A DNA stretch of 64,000 nt from Monocercomonoides exilis. Taxonomy: Eukaryota; Preaxostyla; Oxymonadida; Polymastigidae. The DNA lies in the NCBI GenBank assembly GCA_001643675.2, contig LSRY02000048.1, forward strand, positions 592,001 to 656,000, read 5' to 3'. Both the position numbers and the translations under genes were made by a program. Positions 34,056 through 46,739 of this stretch are shown one piece after another. The notes beneath the pieces were generated by a model that saw only the letters and a list, made by a program, of their open reading frames with translations, was not told the origin of the DNA and ran no database searches. Each line of letters starts with the position of its first letter. Position 1 is the stretch's first letter.

Positions 34056-37000
34056 TGGAAAGAAGAAATCGGTGCAAAATATTAACTCAAAGCAACCATG
34101 AAAATATAAGTTGTTATGCCATTCTACGTTGTTAGTGATATTTGACAAGGCGTTACAAAGAAAGAAAGAAAGAAAGAAAAAACGATAAATCTTTTTTTGT
34201 GTTTGCAGTAATGGAGATTCAGATCATCAGATTTGAAAGAACAAAAACATTCCTTGCTAAAAAATGAGAGATGGAGAACAAATATTTTCAACAGAGCAAG
34301 CGATATTTTAATGTGTGGCTGTGGATGGTAATGATGGAATTGAGCGAGATGATTTTTATGAAAAGCATCTTTGAAGGAAATTCAACTATTTTTAAAAATC
34401 AAAATATTTGCATGTGTGATTTTTTTATTGTTCCTGTTTGTGAAGAAGATGCTTTTATAAACCATCTTTTCAGAGTCCAAGAATCTGATTAATTTTAAAA
34501 ATGTCCAATTCCTTTGTTTTTCTGAGCTGAGCATAAGAAGCGAGTTGAATTTCGAGAGACAACCAACAGATGGGAAATGCATATTTTATGTTTTCAATAT
34601 GAACAGTTGATGAAAAACAAATGCGATTTCAAAGCATTTTGTTGAGAAGAAAAAAAGAAGAATGCAAACAATTGTGCTGCGCTTGGAAAGAATAAAATTC
34701 GGAGATATTTTTTTCAGGGGAAAAAAAATGGATGAAAACATAGAAAGAAGGATATTTAAGGAGAAAAAAGGATGATGGAGAAAGGAGCGCTGAGAAATTA
34801 TATAAAATGAAGATTGGCAGCATTAGTGATTGAACAATTTTCTACATTTGTTATTGGAAGAGTATGTGTTTTCTTTTGAGGAATTTTTATTATCAATGCA
34901 AAACCAATTATTTTAATATCCTTTTTATATCTTTTTTCCATTTCAACCAACAGCATTTTTTTTATGTTGTGCGTCATTCTCAGGGACAATCCATTTCAAG
35001 CAACATTTTGGTGAGCAATGAGTTTTCTTCTCCTTCTCCTTCTTCTTCGATCTCTTCATTGATGATATTATTGCTTGGCTGATGAAAAGAACATCTTCTT
35101 ATTTAAGAATTTGTTGCTTGGACAGCCATCATATTCTCATGTTGCAACACACAATAAATCAACCTTTTCTTGCTGCTATTGTCTGTTATGAAATTCGAAT
35201 CTGTTTATAATGTCTGCATTTTTTTCAAATGAGTATTGTTCGCCTTTATTTTTCAACTTTCTTCGAAAAAGCAACGTCGAACTCATTTCATTCCATTTCT
35301 CTTTCAACTTCTCTTTCTTCTTTCGTTCTTTCTTTCTTCTTCCTCTTCCTCTGCATCTTCACTTCCTCCTCCTCCTCTTCTTCTTCTTCTTCTTCTTTTA
35401 CAACGCCAATGACTTCATCAATGAAACCTGACATGCATTCTCCCTGCCTCTTTAGCATAGGCGGTATCAGCTGTGCTTTATACTGCTTAAATATTATCTT
35501 CTTCTTCCTCTCCTTCTTTTCCTGCTCCTTCTTTCATTTCACGAAACAGACACAGCCATCCACACCTCTTTTCCTCTCAATTGCACACACATTCTCATCC
35601 TCTTTCGTATTCGTTATTTTCTTCTTTTTCCTCTTTATCATCGTCATCTTCTTCTTCTTCTTCGAATAATTTGAAAAAACCAACGATGAAGGCAACAGAA
35701 TCCAATAAATAAATAAATCAGCCAGTTGCTTTCAAGAAATGCAAGTGAAGAAAGAGAAAGTGATGAGGAATAATTCTTGGAAAGGAGAGGAAGAAAAAGA
35801 AAGAAGCTGATGATGAGGGGAAATCCTTCATTGAATTATCATCAATACAAACAGAAATCAAAAAATCCATCACAAAAAAACGTTTTTCTTTTGCTTCACC
35901 CAAAGCATGCTCAACTTTGTTTCAATTACCATTGAAGAAGCTGTTTTTATTTATCGTGTCTTTTCAACATGTTCGGCAACTGCAAAAGAGGATGTGATTT
36001 GACAAGAGATGTTCATTGCAGAGAAACCAATGTAGAAGATGAAACATTCCGAGAATGTCAGATGAGAAATGAGTGAAGAGACAGGCGTTTCTTCTGATGG
36101 ATGTGCTGTTTGTTGTCAAAAAGAGAAAAAGGCAGGGTTGAAGAGAGATTCAAAAAGGGATGTTCATACATTCTCATCAGCCATTGAAGTCCAATGACGA
36201 GTTTCTGGCTTGCTCCAAGAAGAGAAAAGTATGTGCAAAAGGAAGGAATTTGGACAATGAATATGAATTTCCTTCCTCCCTCTTCGTTCTTTTGGCTGAT
36301 CAGCAGAATTCTCTGATTCATTTCTTCTGGGTTTTTGATGAACTATTGAATATCTTCTTGAATCGTTGTGCTTCCTAGATGCTTCTCATTGCACAGCTGC
36401 CTTCTCAACATTTCTCATCTGATCTCCATTCAATCGAAGAAAAATGAATTTATAGTGTTCAAAATATCTGACGAAAACAAAAGAAAAATATCGTTATCAG
36501 TCATTGTTGCTGTTCCACCAATCATTTATCTTGCCATCCTTGATGTTGGAGATGACCTTCAAGAATTTTCAAAATTTAGTCATTTCGCTGAAAAACCATT
36601 TTGCCATGCTCTTCTGCTGTTTGACTGATTTTCGAATTGAATCGACAATTCCTTTTTGATTTTTGGTCTTTTTTTTCCTTCACAAATCTGATGAATCATC
36701 TTGAATGAAAACTGAAAATTGAAAAACAAGAAAATGATCAAATGAAATTCATTGAGCATGCAATTATTTGTTTTCATTATTTTCAATCTGAACATTGTTT
36801 GAAAACAGTCGAAAAAGCCTTTTCTTTTATGAATTTGATTGTTAAATTTCTTTTTCTTTTTTCTGAAAATCCATATTTCTGTGCAATTGGCATACCCAAT
36901 TTCATACCAATAAAAAACAAACTTAATTTGCAAAACGAAAAAAGAAAATCGAAATCTATTTCATAATTAATTATTATATTGGTTTGATCAAAAAGAAACA

Positions 37001-37134
37001 AAAAATTACCATTTGTCTCTTCACACAGCCAATCCTTGCTGCTTCTTCGAATTTTCTTTTGCACTTCTTTTTATATAACTAAAACAAAACCGTTTTTATT
37101 GCGATCATTTTAGAACCGCAAGATAATCAACGAT
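34056..37134. other. Long intergenic stretch, microsatellites
   Basis: I see no supportable gene. An AAAG run lies near 34155-34180, and TTC/TCC/CTC runs at 35025-35055 and 35320-35400 produce long low-complexity shadow ORFs (for example at 35229-35669). Other ORFs here lack family features. Confidence 0.45.
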
Positions 37135-37207
37135 GTTTGCATTTATCTTTTATTTTGTTGTTAACAAGGCTTTGCCCCTATTTTTGAATATTTTTTGAAA
37201 CAAGCAG
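37135..37207 (+). other. Likely 5'-UTR intron of copy E
   Basis: Donor CGAT|GTTTGCATTT and acceptor CAAGCAG enclose about 70-73 nt ending 1-4 nt before the ATG, matching the arrangement in copies B, C and H. Confidence 0.45.
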
Positions 37208-37208
37208 A

Positions 37209-38661
37209 ATGAGTTTGTCAAATGATGATAATTCTAAAGATGAAATTCTGACTGCGGCCAGAACAGAACAGTTTTCAAGTTTGCTCCTTTATTTGTTTTG
37301 AACCATTCTGAACATAATTTTTGTTTTTTGAATACCATTTGCAGAATTGTTTTGTGAACTGGAGCGTTGCAATGAAGACGAACAAATGCAGAAAATTGAA
37401 GAGATAAACAAACTTGTAGAAAAAATGAATAAAGAAGAATTTGAATCAATTTTCACGGAAGAACTATTCAATAAAATTCACCAAATGATTGAAGAAGAGA
37501 AAATGTCATTGGAAAATGCAATTTTGCTGCTGAAGCATTTTGGATATAACAAAGCGAAGAAAAGCTTTTTAGATTATGCATTTAGTGTATCTTTTTTGAG
37601 TGATCGATTTGAGAAAATGCTTGTTGATGAAGATAGGAAAAATGAAGAAAAGAACGAAAAGCTACTGGCAGATATTTGTGAATGTTATCTTTTGCTTTGC
37701 CAAAAAAGCATTCCTGATGAATTGCTTTCAATCGCTGTGCCTTGCCTTCTGAAATTTGCCTCGAAGAAAAAGGGAAACGAGGAGGCTCAAAAAGAAGTGG
37801 AAGTGGCGTTGCTGGCGTTGAGCAATATTGTGATGTGGAAGGTCAGATTTATTTTTTCATATATTTTTGAGTTGTTTTTATTTTTTTAATTAGATTATCG
37901 AACAAAAACTGTACTTGAAGGAAATCAAAGAAATTATCGAATATCATCAGGAGCATCACAACCTCACTCAGCTTGCCTATCAGTCTGCTTGGCAGTTTTT
38001 AATTTATCGATTTATTGAAGATAAAAGTTTGGAAGGAATGATTGTGAATGAGCTGCATTTTGTGGAAGAAGCAAGAAGAAAACTGGAAGAGCTAACAAGA
38101 TTCATTGATAGGAAGAAAGAGAAAGAAGAGGATAAAAAAGGAAAAGATACGAAAGAAGAGCTTATTATATTGAGATGGATACAAACATTGAATCGTTATT
38201 TTCTCGATTGCACAATGTGGAATGAAGATTTTATTGAGCATCTTTACGGTATTGTTCAGTTATTTCGAGCAGCAAAGGATAATCACAGGGAAATTGGCAA
38301 TGAATACCTCGAGACACTTAGATTTGCATCAATAAATAGATATATGACAATTGATGGCTTGTTGAAAAGCGGAGCTATTAATCTGTTTTTGGAGGAAATG
38401 AAACAATCGACTTTGGATGATGATATTACGTGGAGTTGTTTGCATTTCTATTTGAATATTTCAGAAAGATTGAAAGAAAAGAAGAAAAACGAAATGGAAG
38501 AAGCAGAAAGAAAAGTGTTGAAAAGAAAGATATTCGAAAGGATGGAAGAAGATGGATTTGAAGATGAAATTGCAAGCCTTTATGGATTCATGTCTTTTCA
38601 AAACGAAAAACATCTTGAAGGTTTTTCGTTGAATATTTCTGATTATTTTGTGAATGTTTAA
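37209..38661 (+). CDS. Helical-repeat family protein, copy E (intact, 3 exons)
   Basis: Exons are 37209-37278, 37345-37841 and 37894-38661, with introns of 66 nt (GTTTGCTC..TTGCAG) and 52 nt (GTCAGATT..AATTAG). The predicted protein is about 444 aa. Exon 1 (MSLSNDDNSKDEILTAARTE) is short and lacks the acidic run of B, C and H. Exon 2 is 497 nt and contains KLFCELERC, ENAILLLKHFGY and NEEKNEKLLADICECY. Exon 3 starts IIEQKLYLKEI and shows QLAYQSAWQFLIYRF, NELHF, a KSGAINLFLEEM ARM-like segment and a C-terminal LNISDYFVNV. It is the cleanest reference copy in the window. No enzyme motif, signal peptide or membrane helix; function unknown. Confidence 0.87.
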
Positions 38662-39428
38662 CCAAATTCTTTTCAATAAAAATTGAAAGTCCAAAATTAT
38701 ATTCTCTTTTCTTTTTTATTCATTTCACAAAATGGGAGGAAAACAAGAATTGAATAATTTTATTGATTTTCTTTCCTTTTTCAAAAAAATGAAAAATATG
38801 ACATTCTTTTCTTTTCAATTTGTCCATCAAGAATCTTCATTGAATGGATTATTTCCATCCATCTTCTTCAAAAAGATTCATTTTGAACAATGATTTTTGT
38901 TGTTAAGTTTTTGTCTCTTGTATTTTCTTTATTTGTTTTTCTTTTTCTCCGTCTCGCTTCATTTTCAAACAATTTCTTGGAGAAGAATGTGATGAAGTTT
39001 CTGGTGAAAAATGCAAAAGCATTAAAGAAGAAATGCTCGGAGAAGAATCCAGTTGTCGACGCCTTTTGTTCAAAATATAACAGAAAAAATCTGACAACGA
39101 AGAAGAATGAAAATCTTATTCAAAAACAGATTGACTGAAGAAATAATATAACGATTGAATTCTGTTTTCCTCCTCCTCCTCCTCCTTCTATTTCCTCTTC
39201 CTCCTTCTCTTCTTTTTCTTCCTTTCTCTTTTTCTCCTTCTTTTCCTCCTTCGTTCAAACATCTTCAAAATCGGGCAAATCGCAGAAATGCAAGAATGCA
39301 TTTCAGAGAACAAGTAAATCATGATGATTTTTAACATTCAAATGAAAATGAGAAGAATAATTAAAAACCTAACTCACCACTTTCTTCTTCTTCTTCCTCT
39401 TCTCGCTCCACCTTTTCTTCTCCTTTTT

Positions 39429-39697
39429 TCAATTTTTCTCATCTTTTTCTCCTCCCTCCTCCAACACCACCAGCGCTATCACTGCATGCTGCAGAGCCTC
39501 ATCTTCCATCCTTATCCCCATTTCCTCCAGTGCCTTCTACGCTGTCTCATCTATCCTTCACACACAACAATCCTTCCCATGACTTTAATATACATCTTTA
39601 CCTCCAAATTTCTTGATTGATGCATTTGTGAAAAGAGCGGCTCAATCACAGAGTGTAGCAACGAAGGATTTAATAGATCGAAAATTGACAGGAACAT
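39429..39697 (-). CDS. Possible small two-exon gene or gene 3' end
   Basis: On the minus strand, frame 39697-39602 reads MFLSIFDLLNPSLLHSVIEP and onward to QSRNLE. A GTAAAG..CGTAG segment of 65 nt (39601-39537) then joins in phase 0 to KALEEMGIRMEDEALQHAV and on to a TGA at 39431-39429. The join restores a helical, normally composed protein, and the intron size fits the window. The frame is open upstream to 39778 and beyond, so this may be only the 3' end of a larger or decayed gene. No family recognised. Confidence 0.35.
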
Positions 39698-41316
39698 ATT
39701 CACATCCACCGATGTGAAGATCCGCTTTCTACTCGAATTGTATTTATTTATACCTTTCCGAAAAAGCCAGAGCAACAAACGGAACGAAAAGCATCTATTT
39801 ATGCTCCACTCCTTTTACACGCAGACAACACCCCTGTTTGGAGCAATTCGCCAAGCTCCAATGCAGCCACACAACCTTGTGAATTCCCGATTAGACTGAA
39901 TCAGCAGCGACATTAACACATTACATTCTTTCGCTTAAGATACTACCAGCTGCATAATCTGCAAATATCTCTCCCCATTCTAATGTCATTTTTATTCTGA
40001 AACGCGAAGGTTTGATAGCTTGTGTGGATGCTGATGTTAGATACAATTGGCGAAGAGAAAACGGCTTTGCTGTTCCGACAATAAGATTATTTTTGAGATT
40101 CTTTTAAATTCCAAGATGCAACAACAACTGAGGCACAAACACAACATCCATTCCAGTATCAGTAATGTGTTTATGTTTTGCGATGGTGCATTGTCTCTGA
40201 GCATTGAAAAAATAAAGAACATTACTGCTTCAGAAGATAAATACACATGAAATGGATAAAAGCAAAATACAGATGTGGAAAAGAAAGCAGTTTTAAATGC
40301 AATTCATGAATGAATAAAAAGTGGAGAGACAGGTTCTTTTCTCATATTTTCATTGTCAGGCGCTGTTCAATGACAAATGATTTGTTGAATTTCATTTTTC
40401 AATCTTCATTCCGAATTTAAAAGTTCAATCAACAAGAAAAATAAAATTCAATAACAAAAAGAATTTCATTGATGAATTTCTCACTCCAAAAAAATAAAAA
40501 ATAAAATAAATAAAATAAAATAAAATAAACCGCATTCTAATGGATGAATGAAAATGCAGTAATTAAATTAAATATCTGTGAGGAACAAATTGTTGAAGTC
40601 CAACTATTTCCAAAAGTACTTTGAAAAAAAAGTTTAAAGAATGTAACAAAAATTGTAAAGAATAAGTGAAATAATAATAGAGAAGAGCAAAAAAATTATG
40701 CATTATGAAATTTGCAACTGATGATGAAAAAAGATTTTTTTTGAGGGATAAATGTTAAAAATTTATAGTTTTCAAAAAGAATGAACAATTTCGAAAAGAA
40801 AATATTCGAAACATTTATTTTTTAAACCAACAATTTCTTATTAAACGTTGCAAACCCAGAAATATTTGCTTTTTTGAAGGTGACTGTGAAATCGCAAAAT
40901 GAATTCAAAACAAATAATAAATTCGTTTTCGAAATATTCGTTGAATATTCGCATCAAAATAATTAAAAACACCAAATCAAACATCTAATAACACATGAGT
41001 CCAAAAATCTTCATTTTTCATCAATGTCTTTTGCATCAGAACAAACAAATCTATGAAACAAAATATTCTTGTTTTTGTGTAAATAAATAAGGGTGAGTAA
41101 CTTTTAATTATATAAGTGAAGATTTTTGATTGATGATTTGCAACGATTAGAACATGTTTGAGGTTTGTGCGCACAACCACAGATGCACCCATGCGAGTTA
41201 TAGCACTGCAGAAGGGCAAGGACTTTTCTTGCGGATGGAGGAGCGAGTGGTTGTTTGCATCGATTTCTTGCAAAAAGTGAATTTGATGGGGTAATTTGCA
41301 TGTAATTTAAACTTGG

Positions 41317-41640
41317 TCATATATTGCAAAACATATGGAACAACATCAACTGCGATATTTTGAATGAAAAGTAATTCAAGCAAGAGCAGAAAAAACGCAG
41401 AATATTAGAAAGATTGAATTGAACCGTTTGTTCAATTTGTGGAAAGTTCAGTGCACTTGGCATAACTATTGCGCAGGATTTGTTTTCAATGATTTTTTGG
41501 GGGAAGGTTTGTTTCGTGGAAAAGGAAAGGGAATTGGAGGGTTGAACAATGGAGGAAGCAATCAGAGGAGACACTCAGCGGGCCTCAACGACAATCTCAT
41601 TTGCCTTTTGCACGAATCCTACTGACATGCTGTCAGCGAA
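41317..41640 (-). pseudogene. Possible decayed coding segment
   Basis: The minus strand reads ADSMSVGFVQKANEIVVEAR, then a TGA, then an 85-codon open frame (SPLIASSIVQPSNSLSF...). Composition is more protein-like than the surrounding DNA, but no family was recognised. Confidence 0.2.
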
Positions 41641-42192
41641 AACTTGGTGTAGAATAAGTCTTTGAAAAGGCGTTAATTTGGAGAATATGAATTTTCATTT
41701 GTAATCATGGCCAGCTTCATAATGGATTCTTTGCGTTCGATGAAGTTCTTTGCAAGCCATTAATTGACAATTTGTCTGCTTTTTTGTGAAGTTGAGAAGA
41801 AATTTTGGAGAGCAAGAAAACCTGCTGGGCTGATTATTATCAATCCATTGGAGATAGGAAAATATTTCAAGACCAAAAAGATGGTTTGACTTTTTTTGTT
41901 TTGTTCATTTTTCTTTTAAGATGTTCTTTGAATGAATTCAGATTGGTTACGAACAGGAATACCATGGAGAGAAACCTTTTTATCCTTTTTCAAAAGAGCC
42001 AGAAGTTTTGAAATTAATCTTGTTTGGATTGCATTCAACGATAACATTCGTGACTTCCGCCATCTGTCTTGCAAGCTGTACAACTTGACAATGCTTGACT
42101 TGAGCTTAAAAGAGAAAAGTTGTTTGTTTGGAATATTTGCAATGAAAGTGTTTTGTTGAAGCGACTTTTTTGTCAGAGCTGATGATCTGGCT

Positions 42193-42960
42193 ATGCATTC
42201 ACTTTCAGAGCATATTCTGTTTTTTCAAGTGATTCATCGTTCCTTTTCGTCATTTCAAGAATTGTTTGATGGAAATAGCCATTTTGATGCTTTTATGGAA
42301 AGATTTGCAATTTCTGGTGAAATCACAGAATTTGAGTTGGAGTTGGAGGATTTCCAAAAGGAGAGGAGAAAGGAAGGAGATGGAGAATTGGCGAAAAAAC
42401 AAGGAAAAAACATTTTGAGCGAGGAAAGTGGCGTTGAGAAAGAAGGAAGGGAAGAACAGAAAAAAGAGAAGAGAGAGCAAGAACCTAACAATTTTAGCGA
42501 GAGATTAATTCCTGTGGAGAAAGAAAGAGAGAGAGAAAATAGAATTTGAGAGAGGGAAATAGAGAAAAGGCAGAATGGATGAATCAGACACAAAAGGCAC
42601 AAGAGAGTGCAAGTGGAATAAGAGAGAAAGAGAAGAAAGGAAGCGAATGCAACAAAGGAAGAAATTGGAAAGAAGAAAACAAGCTGAATCAGAAGAAAGG
42701 GAAGAGAGAGAGAAAGGCAGAGAAATAGATGCATCATTTGAAGAACTTTTAGCGAAAAATTTGGAAACGACGCAATTGAATCCATTGTGGAAAAAGAAGA
42801 AGAGAAAGAAGAAGAGAAAGAAAGAAAGAAAGAAAGAGAAGACGAACTATCTCGTTTGAAGATTCGTTCACTTTTCATGGAACGAAGAATGAAGAAAGCA
42901 GAAGAAAAGAAGAAGACTGAAAAGATATCAGCCTTGGGAAAAGAAGAAGAAAACACTTGA
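42193..42960 (+). pseudogene. Possible decayed charged coiled-coil gene
   Basis: A purine-rich stretch reads as E/K/R-rich protein in successive frames: 42193-42549 (FELELEDFQKERR...), 42575-42800 (KLERRKQAESEEREERE...) and then to a TGA at about 42958 (KIRSLFMERRMKKAEEKKK). At least two frame changes are needed. The antisense ORF over the same stretch (42255-42965) is probably a shadow. Function unknown. Confidence 0.3.
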
Positions 42961-43424
42961 ATCAATTATTCCGACAAACATACTAATAGATCTAATGAAA
43001 AGGAGAATTTTCATGGGGGAAAAAATGAAAATGATCATGAGAAGAAAAAGAAGCAGAAAGATAATGAAAAATCAAAGAAAATCAAACGAAGATGGATATT
43101 TCTCCATCGTTATTAATTCTCTGAATATAGTTCTCAGATGCGTACTCATGAGATTTTGAGGCTATCAGCAGAAAAAGTGAAGAGACTAAGAAAATAAAGG
43201 AAATTGAGAAAGAAGAAATATAACAAACAGACGATTTATGCAAAAAAAGGACAGAATTTACCGAGAAAAGAGAGATGGAAGAAAAGATTAAACTGATAAA
43301 GTTAAAGAAGGGAAAAGATGAACGGAGATGATGAAAAATGAAAAGAGAGGGAATATTGAATTGAAAAAGATAACACACAAAACGTTTTTGGCATTTTTTC
43401 ATTTACAAAACAACAGCTATACGC

Positions 43425-43619
43425 TCAGAAAAAGATATTTTTTTTCCTTTTTTTATCATCATCCTCATCCCCGTCTCGTTGCTGTGGTGCTGCTTTGCCA
43501 TCTTTTTCATTTGGGCCAGTTGTTGTTGGATGCATGTTGCTCACTTCATTCTCCTCTTTGGCGTCTGTTGCGGAAGCGTCGTATTCCACTGTCACATGCT
43601 CTGCATCTGAATTATCCAA
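43425..43619 (-). pseudogene. Possible acidic protein fragment
   Basis: A 64-codon minus-strand frame (DNSDAEHVTVEYDASATDA...) is hydrophilic and normally composed, but begins after a TAA and has no clear ATG or neighbouring exon. It may be the tail of a decayed gene. Confidence 0.25.
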
Positions 43620-44026
43620 ATCATTATCTTATTCTTTCCCTTTGTTTTCATTACCCGCAAAGCGATAGGAATGTCTGTTTTTATTTTCTTTTATTTTGAT
43701 CGTTTTTTCGATTTATCTGATCATTCATTTGTTTGTTTGATAATTCTCATTCCCCTTTTCATCGCTTATGTTTGGAAAGAATTTTTGGAGAAAGAATTTA
43801 TTTTTCAATGGAATCGAAACATTTTCGTAACATGTGTTTATTTTTTTGTATGAATTTGAAAAATAAAATTTAACAGTATAAAAACAAAATCAGAAGTCCA
43901 TTTAAGTCGCATTTCGAAAGATAAAATCAACTTTTCTTGAAAACAGAAAAAAGAAGAACAGGTATTTTGCTCAAATCTAATGAAGTTCAAAGACAAAAAC
44001 ACAAGATGAATCAAAAAGTCATTGAC

Positions 44027-45441
44027 TTAGCAATAAATGAAATAATCATCAATGTTTTCAACCAAAAAATAGGAAGAGAATTCGACTTCATTCATGCAAC
44101 AGCGCAGCCCGATGATGCAATCTTCATATCCTTCTTCCTCTAACTTTTCATGTGCTTTTCTTTTCAACTCATTTATTTTCGCTTCATCACTTTCTATTTC
44201 TCTTTTGCTATTTAATCTTTCGCAAAGGATTTTGAAAAAATGCAAATAATCCGAAGTTTGTTCATTGACCACATGTAATTGCGTAACCTCCTCTAAAACA
44301 GCATCAACAGCTTCGCTTTCCAACAAGTCTTCAATCTTCACAACTCTATTTTCTGCTGCGCTTCTCAAGAAATAAATGCACAACTCACTAATTTCTCCGT
44401 GGTTTTCCTTTGCTGCTCGAAGCACCTGAATAATGCTTCTGATAAGCTCAATGAATTCGTCGTTCCACAATGTGCACGATTCAATGAAAAATCCCAACGT
44501 TCTGATCCATCTCTTTGAAATATTTGCTTCTTTCATTTCTTCTCTGCTCATTTCCTCTTTTTTCTTCTTCCAATCCACACATTTCGATAATTCTTCAAGC
44601 TCCTTTGCTGCCTCTGTCACAAAATGCCGCTCGTTTACAATTAACCTTTCCAAGTCTTCGTCACAGAACAATCTGTTTATCAAAAACTTCCAAGCAGATT
44701 GATAGCCAATGCGTGACAGATTGTAATGTTCCTGATGATTTTGGATGATCTCTTTGATTTCTTTCAAATACAGTTCTTGCCTTAAAAACTAATTAGAAAT
44801 CAGAAAATAGTAATAATATCAAAAAGGAAATAGCAATGTTCATACGTAATACCTGTCAATGTGACTTAAAGCCAAGAAAGCTATTTCCACTTCTTTTTGA
44901 GTCTCCTCGTTTCTCTCTTTCTTCGAGGCAGCTTTCAGAAGGCATGGCATAATTATTGAAACCATTTCAGTTGATATGATTCCATCATTCAGCAAAAGAT
45001 AGAATTTGCAAAGATTAGCAAGAAAATTTTCATTCTTTTCTTCTTTTTTTATGTTTTCAATAACAATCATCTTCTCAAATCTTTTGTTCAATGAAGATTC
45101 TTTGAAAGAATGTAATAAACATATTTTCGTCCCGTTGATGAATCCAATATGCTTCATCAACAAAAGAACATTTCCCATCGTCAATTTCTTAACTTCTATC
45201 ATTTCATCTATTTTGTTGAACAGTTCTTTTGTGAAAATTGATCTGAATTTTTCTTTATTCATTCCATCAACGTTTTCATTCATCTCTTTAATTTTCTGCT
45301 TCTGCTCTTCCTCATTGCAATCCTTAAGCTCAGAAAACATTTCTGAATAAAAAATTATAACAAAAAATGCAACAAACAAGTTTTAAAGTGTAACAACAAT
45401 TGCAAACCAGTGAACCATTTTGCTTCGTCTGTCAGCTGCAT
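44027..45441 (-). CDS. Helical-repeat family protein, copy F (intact, 3 exons)
   Basis: Minus-strand exons are 45441-45408, 45342-44846 and 44788-44027, with introns of 65 nt (GTTTGCAA..TATTCAG) and 57 nt (GTATGAAC..TAATTAG). The predicted protein is about 430 aa. Exon 1 is only 11 codons plus one base (MQLTDEAKWFT); an in-frame ATG at 45501 would add 20 residues. Exon 2 is exactly 497 nt, with EMFSELKDC and ENIKKEEKNENFLANLCKF. Exon 3 starts FLRQELYLKEI and has YQSAWKFLINRLF, NERHF and a divergent C-terminus (NIDDYFIYC). The first half of exon 3 matches copy C almost exactly, the second half does not. No typical 5'-UTR intron was found. Function unknown. Confidence 0.83.
44386..44611. repeat. 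226-nt block identical to copy C (5972-6197)
   Basis: The counterpart of the block in copy C; both genes lie on the minus strand, so the repeat is direct. Confidence 0.9.
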
Positions 45442-46739
45442 TTTAACACAAATGCAGTACAAGAAAACACCATTTTTTTCATTTTCATTGAACAAGTTCA
45501 TGTTTTGAAAGAAGAAATAGATGAAAAATAAAAGCTTTAAAAAAGGAATAAAAAGATGTGCATTTATACCATTCCTTTTCCTGTTAATATCTCTGAAAAG
45601 TAACAATAGATGGAATTGAAATTAGAAATATTTATAGAAATAAATATAATTATTCGAATAATCAAAGTTTATTCCAGATAACTCCAGTTAATTCGAATAA
45701 AGAATTTTGATTCCGAAAAGACCAAGTTTATTTTTTCATATATCCCTCAACAAATTTTTTTCTGATCCTTTTTGTTAATTTTAAAGTTCAGAACAATAAG
45801 AATACAAAAAGATAAGTGAATATTTTTGAAAGATGTTACATATGGGATAGAATTCAAGCACAAAAGATAAATACAATGATTCGTTCCAAACTTTTTCCAC
45901 GACCTTATCATCAAAAGTCTTTCATTCCCATGTAAAAAGAAAAGAAAAATTTAAAAGAAAAATAAGATAAAAAATGAAAATAAGATAAAAAAACATATTT
46001 TTTGATTTATTATATTAAAAAATTTATTTTAATTTATTTTTATTTTATTTTTCATCAGAAAAAAGTTTTAATGCTAAATGTCAATGTCATGATTAATTTT
46101 TGGAAAAGAAAAATATCTCGAATTTAATTGTAAGTTTCATGAAGTAGAATTATCTCTGGCATATGTAGTTAAAAGAAAAGGATTATCAAACAAATAAATA
46201 AATTCAAAACAGAAAGCCATTTCAACTATCCAAAATAAAACTCCAAAATAATGATTTAGACAATTGTAACTTTCCAGTAATGAAAATCAAAAACTGCAAA
46301 ACTTTTTTTGGAAAAAAAAAAAGAAAGAAAGAAATACATAGAATGTGATATTAAGCAAATCGAATAACAGATGGATATAAATGTGAGCTCTTTTCCTAAT
46401 TTTGAGAAAAATGTTAAAAACTGAGAAATTCACAAAAACATAACGAAAAATGTCTTTTCAAAATAAAATTTTGTGTTGAAAATATATCTTAATGAAAAAT
46501 ATTTCTAAAGTCAACAGAAGAAAAAGATGATTGAAAATAACAAATACATACATATAAATAAAACTCTTCGCAAAGTCTGAAAAGAAAAATCAAAATGTCA
46601 AAATAATTGAAATAAAGAAAAGTTTTCTTTGATCTCCAAAAAGTGTGTGATTTTTCAAAAGTTAAAAAAAAAGTTGAAGTAAACTTAAAGATCCAAAAAT
46701 AAATCGTATTTACTGTTTCTCTCATCAATTCTCCTCGTC
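45442..46739. other. Intergenic, very AT-rich
   Basis: Upstream of copy F and downstream of the 1,364-aa surface gene. It includes a short repeat at 45655-45735 related to the AT-rich repeats near 58.4 and 61.9 kb. No gene seen. Confidence 0.5.
45655..45735. repeat. AT-rich repeat, third copy (short)
   Basis: The stretch ATAACTCCAGTTAATTCGAA followed by TAAAGA parallels ATAACCCTATGTTAATTTGAA plus TAAAGA at 58473-58500. Confidence 0.4.

Larger units (their letters stand above)
38662..44026. other. Long gene-poor stretch with scattered coding-like remnants
   Basis: Apart from the small two-exon candidate at 39429-39697 and the possible remnants at 41317-41640, 42193-42960 and 43425-43619, listed separately, I see only AT-rich DNA. 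A TTC/TCC microsatellite lies at 39165-39250 and a TAAAA-type run at 40490-40530. ORF 38890-39138 starts with a hydrophobic stretch but has no other support. Confidence 0.45.

Noticed and set aside
35229-35669. 146-codon hydrophobic ORF as a membrane protein
   Set aside because: It is dominated by TTC/TCC microsatellite-derived Phe/Ser/Leu and lacks any conserved segment.
34056-37134. tRNA or other structured RNA genes in intergenic DNA
   Set aside because: I looked for T-loop-like GTTCRA motifs with matching arms across the intergenic regions and found none that fold plausibly by eye; a tRNA scan would be decisive.
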